17,192 nt of DNA from Temnopleurus reevesii (GCA_036244855.1 BQKZ01000058.1:20559-37750), one strand, 5' to 3'; counted from the first letter of the stretch, positions 1 to 8,638 are shown. Notes: generated from the sequence alone by a model not told the origin. Translations and numbers: made by a program.

Positions 1-200
1 TTTCTTTTCTTTGTTCTTTCTTTTGTTTTAATCCTAACATCAAATTCTCGCTCACCTTCTGCTTTATTCTCCCATCCATTCTTCTCTCTGCCTCTCCTTT
101 TCTTCTCTCTGTCTTTCCTTCATCTTTTCTCCTCCCTGTCTCTTCCTTTTGTCTTATCTTCTCTGTCACATCCTTTTCTACTCTCTTCTCCTTTGATATG
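1..200. repeat. Polypyrimidine low-complexity tract
   Basis: The first 190 or so bases are almost entirely C and T on the + strand, with TCTC, CTTT and TCTG runs and few purines. No reading frame or repeat unit stands out. It lies upstream of the first visible CHFR exon and is probably intronic, since that exon begins mid-protein. Long polypyrimidine tracts can adopt triplex structure, but nothing here shows that this one does. Confidence 0.6.
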
Positions 201-1204
201 CATCCTGAATATGAATTCTGAACACAAGCTATGTGTAGCTGAGCTGTGGTTCTTTGATCAACTGCACAATGAATACCCTTGGACTTTTGCCTTGAAAATA
301 TTCACTAAATCACACACACACACAAAAAAAACGATTTAATAAAAAGTAATTTCACTCAAACTTTTTTTTACTAGGGTATGATTAGGGATAAAGAGTCTTA
401 CTTTCTTTCAATTTTTTTTTGTGATATCTCAAATATTTTTGTGAAAAGAAAACATTTTTCCTTCATTGGGTTGGTTAACTCCTAGTGGGAGTTGTTAAAT
501 ATGTCTTCTTGCTTATGAGATACAGTATTACTAACTAGTACATTTATGTATTTCTACTTTGAAAAAAAAAGCAAAATCTTACCTTGATAGTATGGATAGT
601 GAAGTGATAGTATAGATAGTGAAGATAGTGATTTGTACATGTATGCAATACACGTTTGTATCTCAAACTTTCCTGAAACACATGTAGGCCTACACTTCGT
701 CAGTGTTTTCACTAAGTGACAGAAGCCAGGGGGCATTGTTACACGAAATGGGTTATAAATCCATTTAAATGTGTCCTTCTATGGAATTAACACGTTGTTT
801 GATAGGATATCCGTTGAATTGGGGCTATGTCAGGATTTCTTTGTCTTCATGCAACAATACCAATAGCTCGTATCATGTCATGAAATCACAAAAGATTTAT
901 TATGCGCTGGAAAAATACAGATTTTTTTATCAAAATACTGATTTTGGGGAATAGGAGTACTGAAAACAGAAAATACCACTTGGCATGTCTGTTACTGTGG
1001 TTTCATACTGATGTCCAGTGTGTGTAAATTATATGAATATCATGAAGTATCAACATGAAAACATTTTGTGCAGATTTTGTTTAAATTTCGCTTACCTTTT
1101 CATGTCTAAAGATATCTTCTGAAGTACTGGTATTCATTGTTTGAATATTAGTATGGCCAACCATTTTCTACTAAATGGAAATTCTACACCAGAACAATCA
1201 AGGA
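201..1204. other. Probable CHFR intron, no gene seen
   Basis: AT-rich sequence with no recognisable exon. It contains a short CA run near 312-323 and a 20-bp tandem duplication at about 586-625 (GATAGTAT.GATAGTGAAG units plus a partial third). The next upstream CHFR exon, which should encode the preceding Cys-rich segment, was looked for and not found, so it probably lies before the window. Confidence 0.5.
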
Positions 1205-1355
1205 GATGTTTCACAAAATTAGGAACGACTATAAGAACGGATTATACCAGTTCTTGTGCTGAATGACTGAGAATCTTATGAGTATCGAACTAAAGAATAT
1301 ACTCCAGTCATTCCTAACACCGATCCTAAGGTTGAGAACAACTAGGTGAAACACC
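1205..1355. mobile_element. Foldback element with GTTTCAC ends
   Basis: This stretch starts with ATGTTTCAC and ends with GGTGAAACACC, which are inverted copies. Inside, GAATGACTG on the left is mirrored by CAGTCATTC on the right. The arms are diverged, so it is an old non-autonomous element of about 150 bp. The same terminal motif bounds the element at 4348-5551. No clear target-site duplication was seen. Confidence 0.5.
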
Positions 1356-1478
1356 AGCCAGCTATCTTTAATTAAGATTTCCATTTTGAGAGTGATGAAT
1401 AAGTTATAAATAGAGTATTTTTATGCATTCTTCTTTTTTGTTCTTCATCATTGTTTATTGTTTAAAATTCCCTATCAG

Positions 1479-1569
1479 GATTTCATGCTGTCCAAGGGAT
1501 TTCACAATGTTCAGCTGGTTCTAGGTGAAGTATTGAACGGACTAAAAGCAAACCGTTTCTCAACACCTG
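1479..1569 (+). CDS. CHFR: CHFR exon, copy 1 of a duplicated exon
   Basis: The acceptor is CCCTATCAG and the donor is GTGAGT. The exon is 91 nt, starting in phase 0 with GAT and ending one base into a codon. It encodes DFMLSKGFHNVQLVLGEV, then LNGLKANRFSTP. In the family this segment links the Cys-rich region to the final CxxC block and is predicted helical. The leading Asp fits the vertebrate exon junction, so this copy is the better match to the ancestral exon. Confidence 0.85.
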
Positions 1570-4500
1570 GTGAGTTATTAAATTGTTAGTTCTTTGAATT
1601 GTACAAAACCTATGGGGACTACAGGAATCGGTACTCTAAGGGTTAGCATGTTGCCTATAGGCAAAAGATGGTAGCAGGGGCTTTCACAATGTTCAGCTGG
1701 TTCTAGGTGAAGTCTTGAATGGATTGATTGCAAACCGTTTCTCAAAACCTGGTGAGTTATTACGTTGTAAGATGTTCGCATTTACTAACCTTTGTTGATA
1801 ACAGAAATTGATAGTCTATGCAGTTAAATGTTATTTGTGGGCTCAAGGGCTTTTAGAATGTTTGGATGGTTTAAGGCCCCAGTCACATGGAAGCCCAGAA
1901 GCAACATGATCGAGCACGGTTCAGTTCACAGTAAGCTGCTTCAAAACAAAGATTTGTTTCCAATCTTGTTGCTTCCGGGATCCTACATGTATGTGACTGG
2001 GGCTTTAGAAGAAGTATTGGATGGATTGAATAAGAAAGGGGGAAAATAGATATAATGCAAAATGTTTCTCAACACCAGGTGTATTCAGTTGTAAGCTCTT
2101 TGCAAACTCATTTATGTTTCCCCACGACAAACAATGTAGTCCTCTGTTAAAAATAAGGATAGTACAATGGTCTAAATGTAAATTTAGCATTGCTAGCTTG
2201 AATTTTTGTTTCTTGCCCAACCTAGCAACAGCCACTGCTTACAATACTCATTCATCCTAGTGACTAGAGGACATAATACAAGAGAACAAAAGGCGCATGC
2301 CTGAACAGCACCATCGAATGGGCAATCATTCCATGCCTTTTATAACAAAAGACTTTCACTGTGTGTGAGCTAGCATGCACTGCACTAGAGCACTTCACAC
2401 TGTGAAGACACTCCATTTTATCTGTGATAACTACTTGAAAGTACCTAAGACTTTTTGTAAATCATAATTATCAATTTGTTTTCTAGTTATGTATTCAATT
2501 GCCTTTGAATATCACAGACATGCATTTTGTGGAGGGACAGTAATTCTCAGGTGTAAGTTTAAGAGATAGACTTTGATCAAATAATTTTGATTAAAATTGC
2601 TCTCAAAAAGACATTGCAATATGCGCCATTGGTGTTTGACAGACTTTACAAATGATTTTGATGGTACCGGATAGTCTGTATCCTAGTCTTTAAATTGGTG
2701 ATATTTGAAGGTCAGTCCGATTAATGTTGTTAATATTTAATTTTGAATGATACAAACAGTAAATCAATTTCATCCTCTCTCGCCCTTTCTTTTTTCAGAG
2801 ACCCAGAGACACAATATATCTGGTGATACACCCATCTGCTACACCTGTGCCCTGCGAGTGTTTCAACAAATGGCATATCTCTACAGAGCCAGTCTACCAA
2901 ATAAAGACCTACCAAGTAAGCTTATAACTTGAGTCTTGTCTCTCATATTTTTAAAGCCCATGTATAGTTTTGGTAAAGATAAAAGAAATGTGAATTTTGG
3001 GGATATTTACCATGACATATAGTTTCTATACACATTTCACGACCATAGCATATTTTTCTACGAGCGAATTCTTTTGAAAATTTGAATTTGACTGTTAAAT
3101 CGTATTTAGCGCCCTCGTTTGGTTACAACAATATTTAGCTTCTAATCGGGCATATACAAAATTATTTTAAAGTTTTGATTAAAGTACGCTAAAAAGGAAT
3201 ACATAAAGAATAACGTCTGGAATTTTCATCCAAATCTGTGCATGAGAAACTGTCCTTTATCGAGAAAGAAAATACTGAATTAGCGTCGGGGGCTACGACG
3301 CTGAAATATTTTGCACACTTTAGGTTATAACTTTTCCAAACCTTGGTCATTTTCCGTACAATCTTTTGTACAATATGTTAATGATATCATGTTTCATTTT
3401 ATATAGATTTGAACACAAAATTCGGTGATGAAAATATTCGCATTTACCAAAACTGTACTTGGGCTTTAAATCTAGAGGGAAAATGCAAAGCATTGCTAAA
3501 CAACATCTTAATTGAAATGAAAATTGTTCTCGAAACACAGCGTTCTGTATTCTGATGTCTGCAATATAGCAATGTCGTTTGAAGAAAGCTTCACTGTACA
3601 ACTAATTATTTTTCTTGGAAATGTGGTCCTGAAAAGGACCTACCCACTCTCGATGTTTCGATGAGCATATTCTCATCATCATCAGGAGAATGAGTAAATT
3701 CAGGATCGAGAGGCCCATTAATTGACTTCTGGAGGATCCAAATGCAGTCATTGTTATTTTGACTCAGATTTATTTTACTTTTGAGGTTCAGTTAAACCTG
3801 ATTATCAGAATACATGCCAACATATTCTGAGAAAGGAGCGAAGAGTATTTGATTACCCTTGTGGCTGTCATGTACATGTATAGTGTGAACTGATTTCCCA
3901 TAACCCCCTTCCCCAATGATAAAATTAACCTGACGGAGGTAAACCCCTGCCCCCCCCCCCCTCTAAAAAATATAATACTCTCTAAAATTTCAAAATTGTT
4001 TTTTATTTTTTAATAACAATATTTTATAATCATATTGGTTCGGTTGTATGATTTTTCAGTAGACCAAAATGTAATTTAATTTCTAAGATTTTTAAGAGAA
4101 ACAATCTCGTGAACAATAATTTTAAAAATATATTAATACTTAGTTAACAAAAAGTAATATTGGTTTTTGTTATTTCAGTCCTGGTGACAGCCAGGTCCAA
4201 CTGCCATTGGGGTAAATCCTGTAGAACACAGTATAACAAGCCTCATCATGCTGCGTAAGTATTCCTATATTTTTTTTTCAATAGATGTTCAATAATTATG
4301 TACTACAAAATGATTTACCAATTGAGCTTCTTTACGGGACCAGGGTAGTGTTTCATAAAGCTGTTTGTAGAGTTGCACATAACTCTACGAACCATTTGTG
4401 ACCCTTTCCTGCACGCGCACTCAGTCATAACCCTTGGTGCTGAATTGCACCTGAGAAAGGATCACCAGTTGTTAAAGGAGAATTAACCTCAGATGATAAT

Positions 4501-6555
4501 ATACACCTATAAGAAAGGTGTCACATATCTCTACTGATTGGACTGGATCAAACTATACAATGTATTCAGAAAAACGTAAAATTCCCGATATTTCAGAACA
4601 GGTTTTCGTCTGCTACCACATTACAAGGGGGCTGCCATTTTGTTCAGATCAGATATTTTGACGTGATCCATAGATACCATTGTCAATGGCAAGGGAAATA
4701 TTCATCAAACTTTAAAATAGTTCAATCTTTGACAAATAAAATAATGTTATGTTGGAAAAAATGTGTGATAGGTGTCCAATATTTTAGTAAGGCTTATAAT
4801 AAACAATTCAGTTTTCAAATCATCTGTTTATACTAAAGAAATTTGCTTTTAGTGGGCTTGCCTGGCATAACAGACTTTCCTTTATTCAGCAAGCCTGCCG
4901 GGTATTGTATTCTATTGTTTGAATACAGGTGAAAGCGTAGCGTTTTGCCAATGACCCCATATTACACGAATGCATGACTTTAAAAGGCCAACCTGTACTG
5001 CAGATATTTATTTTTGTTCTGGTCTTCATCTCATTGTATAACGCTATAGAAGTCATATACAATGGTTTAAACAGCCAACCGATGAAACAGATTCCTTTCT
5101 TTCATTTGTTTTGTTATGAAGAAGCTTCATGTCATACACCATGTCCTACGTCATTACTCCATGTTATACGTCATGTTTGCCAAGAAATTTCTTTTTCAAT
5201 GCACAAAAATGACATTTTAAGGAACATTGGATCCGTGTTAAATAATACAAATATATGTCCACAAATATATCATATTTTTACTCAATTGTTGAATTCTTTT
5301 ATATCCTAACAAGAAAGTTTTGATTTTGGGGAAAAATACGTTCTCGTACCAAAAAGAAAATGGCAGCCCCCCAGCGAATGCTAGCAGACGAAAACTTGGC
5401 TCAGAAAATTGTGATATTACTCTAAATTCCATACTGATATATTGAATCGCATAGTCCAATCATTAGATACATATTATACCTTTTGAAATAAGTAGATTTA
5501 TTTTTTGAGTGTAATTCCCCTTTAATAAAGTTGTCCATAGATGTGAAACACAACACAGTAATGTTGATAATTAAACCATTTGAATGAATTGTCAATAATT
5601 CTAGATTAGATGATGTTCACAGACTAATGTAGCCTTTATAAATGCTTACTCACAAGTATTCAAAATAGAGCTAGAAATTGATTGCAATGTTCATTTATGC
5701 TGCAATATCTAGTGCAGCGATACATGATTTATTTACACTGGGAACAGATGAATGCTTTGCGGCTATTGAAATCTATAGACTTTCTATGGTGGTCGCACAG
5801 GCAAAATTGAAAACATCAGCAAATGCCTCTGGGAGTATACCAATGATAAGTTTCAGCAAATAAACAGGTAACTCTGCCTAAGTCGAATCTGTTGGGACCA
5901 TATAAATGTGTTCGACTTGTGAGAATTTTGACTAAGAAGAGGCTAATAACACTGGTTTTGTATGATTTGTTCCAGAAATATACGTCAACTTATTTATTTA
6001 TCTATTTATCATTTATTTATTGATTTACCATTTATTTGAACATATTTACAGAGGACAGCATACAAGCTGTTTTACATCATGGTCCTCTTGGGACACAATA
6101 CATAAATATATACACAGTAAAAAGAAACAACAACATAGAAGACTTACAAAAATAGAATGAAAATTAAACAAAGATTAAACTAGGAACGATGGAATGATTT
6201 ATTGCAAGGGTTCAGCCATAAATTAGACATAGGATCAGCATAAAAATAACAAAATCAAGGTGAAAGACAAAGGTCACAAGGTCAGCATAAGAATAACATT
6301 ATAGTAGAGTAGATTAACAACAGTGAAAAGATACATTTTTGTATGATTATTTGACTTTATTTTGAGAAAAGTTTTACTTAGGCTAAGTTGACTGTAGTTT
6401 AGCAGGTTGAGTTTTGAATTTCTTCCATGTAAGGGTGTGATTTCGATATTGATATAAAAACAGTTTTTTAATTATAATTTAAGAAAAACAAGTTCACTTT
6501 TATTTTCTCATTTTACAGAAATTTCAACCACATTTGTGATCAGACACGGTACTGA
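1479..6555 (+). CDS. CHFR: CHFR E3 ubiquitin ligase, C-terminal exons (5' partial)
   Basis: CHFR is a nuclear E3 ubiquitin ligase of the antephase (early mitotic) checkpoint. The family has an FHA domain, a RING finger, a Cys-rich region and a C-terminal PBZ zinc finger that binds poly(ADP-ribose). Only the C-terminus is here: exons 1479-1569, 2799-2915, 4179-4254 and 6519-6555, all with AG acceptors and (except the last) GT donors. The phases are compatible (0, 1, 1, 2), and joining them gives 106 codons and a TGA stop. Visible features are GDTPICYTCALRVF (Cys-rich region), LVTARSNCHWGKSCRTQ (first half of PBZ) and FNHICDQTRY at the end. These match vertebrate CHFR as I recall it. The FHA and RING exons must lie upstream of the window. 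No canonical AATAAA was spotted in the kilobase after the stop. Confidence 0.9.
1661..1751 (+). CDS. CHFR: CHFR exon, copy 2 (candidate alternative exon)
   Basis: This is a tandem copy of the preceding exon. It has exactly the same length (91 nt), the same phases, an open frame, a TATAG acceptor and an identical GTGAGTTATTA donor region. From GFHNVQLVLGEV onward the protein is nearly identical (LNGLIANRFSKP follows). The first six residues differ: AKDGSR against DFMLSK. Copy 1 ends in phase 1 and copy 2 starts in phase 0, so using both would shift the frame. Only one can be used per transcript. The 91-nt intron between them is short, and the acceptor has a weak pyrimidine tract, so copy 2 could be silent. 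Confidence 0.6.
1843..2078 (+). pseudogene. CHFR exon, copy 3 (decayed, split by a transposon)
   Basis: A third copy of the exon aligns as CTCAAGGGCTTTTAGAATGT, then GAAGTATTGGATGGATTGAA, then TGTTTCTCAACACCAG with a GT after it. The conserved His codon of copies 1 and 2 (CAC) is TAG here. A 130-bp TTAA-flanked element interrupts it at 1875-2004, and there is a further insertion of about 26 nt near 2030-2055. It cannot encode the exon. Flanking intron sequence (TTGTAAG near 2090) is also shared with the end of copy 2, which shows tandem duplication of exon plus intron. Confidence 0.75.
1875..2004. mobile_element. 130-bp TTAA-flanked MITE (GGCCCC-GTCACAT family)
   Basis: The left end is GGCCCCAGTCACATGGA. 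The right end is ATGTGACTGGGGCT, its inverted copy, and GAAGCAACA / TGTTGCTTC pair further in. It is flanked by TTAA (1871-1874) and the one-base-decayed TTAG (2005-2008). TTAA target duplications are characteristic of piggyBac-type transposition. A second member of the family is at 9949-10075. The element has no coding capacity and is inserted in the third CHFR exon copy. Confidence 0.8.
2079..2798 (+). other. CHFR intron, no further feature
   Basis: Intronic sequence between the decayed exon copy and the next coding exon. It ends in the pyrimidine tract CCTCTCTCGCCCTTTC followed by TTTTTCAG. No element or RNA gene was recognised. Confidence 0.6.
2799..2915 (+). CDS. CHFR: CHFR exon encoding the final CxxC block
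   Basis: The acceptor is CTTTTTTCAG and the donor is GTAAGC. It is 117 nt long, entering with two bases that complete a Glu codon and leaving one base of an Ile codon. The protein includes SGDTPICYTCALRVFQQMAY and then LYRASLPNKDLP. The C-x2-C pair and the aromatic/Arg-rich helix after it are hallmarks of the CHFR C-terminal Cys-rich region. Confidence 0.9.
2955..3465. mobile_element. 511-bp TTAA-flanked MITE (AGCCCATGTATAG family)
   Basis: The left end is AGCCCATGTATAGTTTTGGT. The right end is ACCAAAACTGTACTTGGGCT, its inverted copy with two differences. TTAA sits immediately outside both ends (2951-2954 and 3466-3469). The interior is AT-rich with no convincing open frame. It is a non-autonomous element, probably piggyBac-mobilised, inside a CHFR intron. 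Confidence 0.75.
3625..3640. other. Perfect palindrome GGTCCT-GAAA-AGGACC
   Basis: A 6-bp stem with a 4-nt loop. Read on the minus strand it is GGTCCTTTTCAGGACC, the shape of a histone 3' stem-loop, with CAAGAAAAA nine nt further on. No histone coding sequence precedes it on that strand. It lies 6 bp from the hammerhead-like motif, so it more likely belongs to the same retroelement relic. Confidence 0.5.
3647..3712 (-). ncRNA. Hammerhead-ribozyme-like motif (probable Penelope-type relic)
   Basis: On the minus strand the order is CTCTCGAT (3712-3705), CTGATGA (3685-3679), a GATGAG/CTCATC hairpin with an AATATG loop, GAAA (3659-3656), then ATCGAGAG (3654-3647). CTGATGA and GAAA around stem II are the conserved hammerhead core, and the outer 8-mers pair perfectly as stem III. 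Such motifs are known in the terminal repeats of Penelope-like retroelements. One base (T) lies between the core and stem II. The expected GUH cleavage triplet after stem III is not clear, because CC follows CTCTCGAT, and stem I is weak. The motif is probably inactive. Confidence 0.55.
3943..3970. repeat. Poly-C tract
   Basis: An uninterrupted run of 13 or so C residues near 3949-3962, followed by an AT-rich stretch. It is simple sequence within a CHFR intron. Confidence 0.7.
4179..4254 (+). CDS. CHFR: CHFR exon encoding most of the PBZ zinc finger
   Basis: The acceptor is TTATTTCAG and the donor is GTAAGT. It is 76 nt long and encodes ILVTARSNCHWGKSCRTQYN, then KPHHA. It supplies R-x-x-C-x-W-G-x-x-C and the HH pair of the PBZ motif; the next exon adds F-x-H. 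The stretch from the second Cys to the HH pair seems one residue longer than in the vertebrate protein as I recall it. Confidence 0.9.
4348..5551. mobile_element. Older foldback element (GTGTTTCAT ends), split by a TTAA element
   Basis: The left part (4348-4475) begins GTGTTTCATAAAGCTGTTTG and the right part (5526-5551) ends with GTGAAACAC. The TTAA element at 4476-5521 separates them. Joined without it, the two ends form inverted arms: ACAACT...GTGA.CCTTTC features recur from both sides. Very similar GTGTTTCATAAAGC repeats are common in marine invertebrate genomes (recalled, not searched). Confidence 0.6.
4476..5521. mobile_element. 1046-bp TTAA-flanked element with ~150-bp diverged inverted ends
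   Basis: The left end is AGGAGAATTA and the right end is TAATTCCCCT. TTAA is on both sides (4472-4475 and 5522-5525). The arms are long. TTTTCGTCTGCTA at about 4604 mirrors TAGCAGACGAAAA at about 5380, and GGGGGCTGCCATTTT mirrors AAAATGGCAGCCCCC. GATTGGACT at 4537 mirrors AGTCCAATC at 5453. A 111-codon frame at 4974-5309 lies inside but has no recognisable domain and is probably fortuitous. The element is non-autonomous and inserted in the last CHFR intron. Confidence 0.75.
5552..5863 (+). other. CHFR intron, no feature seen
   Basis: AT-rich intronic sequence between two transposon remnants. No exon, RNA or clear repeat was recognised. Confidence 0.5.
5864..5945. repeat. Fragment of an ACAGGTAACTCTGCC repeat family
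   Basis: It begins AACAGGTAACTCTGCCTAAG and contains GTCGAATCT, TTGGGACCATA and TTCGACTT. The reverse complement of 13588-13753 has the same order of motifs (ACAGGTAACT, AAGTCAAATCT, TTGGACTATA, TTCGATTTAGGAG). It is a truncated copy of a dispersed element. Confidence 0.55.
5990..6130 (-). mobile_element. Probable LINE 3' end with (AAATA)n-type tail
   Basis: Read on the minus strand, a unique segment containing AAGAGGACCATGATGTAAAA and GTCCTCTGTAAATATG runs into CAAATAAATGG, AATAAATAAATGA and GATAAATAAATAA. A unique 3' UTR ending in an imperfect ATAAATA-type tail is typical of CR1/L2-like LINEs. No reverse-transcriptase sequence was identified, and the family is a guess. Confidence 0.4.
6519..6555 (+). 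CDS. CHFR: CHFR last coding exon and stop
   Basis: The acceptor is CTCATTTTACAG. The exon completes an Ala codon (GC|A) and encodes NFNHICDQTRY followed by TGA at 6553-6555. It carries the last His of the PBZ finger and the short C-terminal tail that ends vertebrate CHFR in similar form. Confidence 0.9.
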
Positions 6556-7857
6556 GACTGCCCCTTTCATCACTTTGTTTAAGTCATTCCCATCGGAGAC
6601 AACTTGCCCCAAGCCTTTGCCAAGTTTGTGAGGAATGGGATTTCCAGGTTTGATTGAACGTGATTTGATTTGTGTGTGTGTGAATGTTTCAATGTGATAT
6701 TTTGATTTCAATGGCGATATGCAAATTCTTCATTTTACAATGTTTATGAAATATTCCTATATTCATGAATATAAATATGTTGGCGAACATTCACTTCAAA
6801 ATCAAGTATGAGAAAGATTGTGTAAATAAGAGTCTATGTTGTGAATTATTAGCCTAACTGTGCAGCTGGTCAATAGGAATTTGCATTAGATGAAAGATGG
6901 TCTAAGCCCAAACTTAGGTAAAACTAACTTCAAGAAGTCTTTCTGTCTGTATACGAGCAATTCCATGGATGTGTCATATCTGTTGCATAAAAAAAAAGAA
7001 AAATTGTGAATTGGTTGACAAATGTTAGTTGAAATGCATCAAAAGTCAATACATATGAAGTAAACTGTATCTGTGACACACACGTTAGGTTTCTAGGAAT
7101 TTCATCCAGAAATGAACGTACTATAAGCGTTATGGACAAGAAAAAGCCTCGGAATTACTCAGAAATTTTCATGAAATCATCAATGGCTACTGCAAACAGT
7201 GTTACAGAACGCAACTTGCATTATTTGCAATATTATGTTGTTGTACTATGATGTAGATTTATCTCTGCCCATTTATCTGTTTTGTAGATATTGACTGGTC
7301 TTTCTCTCAATTATCATTTCAACATACTCAGTCACTACTCTATAGAGTTTCCTAACAATATCTAGGCTAGAAAATGCAGTGTTGATGATTCGAGTGTACT
7401 AATTATTTGTTTGCCTTCACTTTTCACCAATATGCCTTTTCCAAAATTATTTTAAATGACTCTGATAATCCAAGTTCTTTCTAAATCATGGACTGTTTAC
7501 CAGTCATGGGGCCTTTAACATAAAAGAGATGCGATTGATTAGAAATTTATTTTATCTCTGTAGTTCGTGTTTTGCAATAGACTTAGGAATAATCTTTATC
7601 ATAAGTTTAATTATATATTTTGACATTATAGACCCATTATCTTAGTCGAGCATTTTCGGAGGTTTTAACAATTCTGGAAAATGCATGAGGTATGAATTAG
7701 AATGTGAATAACAAAGCAGCCGAACAAAAGGTACAACAATAACCATGCTTACAGACAGTCACTTGTGATGAAAGCCTTGAATTCACATGAATATACACGT
7801 CATGCATATTGTGCAATGGTTGGCACCTTAGTTTGCATTTTTCCCACAGCTACATTG
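6556..7857 (+). other. CHFR 3' UTR and intergenic sequence
   Basis: AT-rich sequence without a recognisable gene. No canonical AATAAA was spotted; an AGTAAA is near 7058. The true 3' end of CHFR cannot be placed from sequence. Confidence 0.5.
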
Positions 7858-7885
7858 GGTGACTTCATGTACGGTGTTGAACGCG

Positions 7886-7914
7886 GGTGTTGGTGTTGCA
7901 GCAACACCAACACC
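7886..7914. repeat. Perfect 14-bp hairpin GGTGTTGGTGTTGC
   Basis: GGTGTTGGTGTTGC at 7886-7899 is followed, after one base, by its exact reverse complement at 7901-7914. It is the likely centre of a foldback element bounded by GACTTCA (7861-7867) and TGAAGTC (7932-7938). Confidence 0.8.
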
Positions 7915-8058
7915 AGCCTCAACACCAAACCTGAAGTCTGTCGGTGTTGGGGTTGACCTCGCATAAATTCTGACGTATTTCCGGTCGTTCGTGTTGATAG
8001 CTGGTGTTGAATGTCGTCTGCTGAACCGAGGATCGAGGTCGGTGTTGACGATTCACGT

Positions 8059-8107
8059 GCAATTTTCCCATCTCTTAACACCAACCCCTAGGGATCGGGA
8101 AAATTGC
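8059..8107. repeat. Inverted repeat GCAATTTTCCC / GGGAAAATTGC
   Basis: Perfect 11-bp arms at 8059-8069 and 8097-8107 enclose a 27-nt loop containing TTAACACCAACCCC. It is part of the GTGTTG cluster. Confidence 0.7.
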
Positions 8108-8638
8108 GACTTCATTTTCGGTGTTGGTGTTGGTGTTGCAATCATGCATTCGTTTTCCACTCACAGAATAATAGCAAGTTTACTCCGAAAACTTGTGACA
8201 TATCGGTGGTTAAATTAACTTTCCAGTAAAACTTGCATACGAAAACTAAACCCACATACTTCATGTTGGAAAACAATATTTTGCATTCTAGATTAAAAAA
8301 AAAAATTAAACAATTTGTATGAATTAATGAAGAAAAACTAGAGCTTGCATGGTGTAGTAAACATTCCCATCTCTTCCCGCAAATCTTTTTGAATTGTATG
8401 AATTAGAATAGATTAATTTGAGAATTTCGGACCGAAAACTGTTTTATCGTTGAGCTTTTCGCGAGGCTTTGTGCGAGCGCGAGTGACTTCACTCAGTATT
8501 GTGGCTGGTGTTGGGCGATCGTATCGCTTCTGTAAACCGACCACCGGTGTTGGAGCTCGGTTCACGGGCCGATCTGCTCTCTCAACACCAACACCAACAC
8601 CGCACACCATACTTGAAGTCACCCATTGTGCTTAAAAA

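Larger units (their letters stand above)
7858..8627. repeat. GTGTTG-rich cluster of nested inverted repeats
   Basis: The cluster opens with GGGTGACTTCATGTACGGTG and closes with the inverted form (CACCATACTTGAAGTCACCC). Related GACTTCA...GGTGTTG segments begin near 8107 and 8484, and an inverted one lies at 7913-7938. GTGTTG or its complement occurs in tandem in several places (7886-7914, 8120-8139, 8583-8601). The GC content is higher than the surroundings. It looks like two or more related foldback transposons, possibly nested. No clear target duplication and no protein are visible. Confidence 0.6.

Noticed and set aside
1678..1751. Use of the GTAGCAG acceptor at 1677 for exon copy 2
   Set aside because: It would start the exon in the wrong phase for the known upstream junction. 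The TATAG acceptor at 1660 keeps phase 0 and gives the same 91-nt length as copy 1.
3610..3640. Histone gene 3' end on the minus strand
   Set aside because: Stem-loop and CAAGAAAAA resemble the signal, but no histone coding sequence lies upstream and a hammerhead-like motif occupies that space.
4974..5309. 111-codon + strand frame as a gene
   Set aside because: It lies wholly inside a TTAA-flanked MITE, has no recognisable motif, and its length is plausible by chance in AT-rich DNA.
7800..8084. Overlapping frames with Gln-His or Val-Leu repeats in the GTGTTG island
   Set aside because: Their composition is explained by the hexamer DNA repeat and its inverted copies rather than by protein coding.
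7858..8627. CRISPR-like array
   Set aside because: Repeats are inverted, unevenly spaced and diverged, and the window is eukaryotic.
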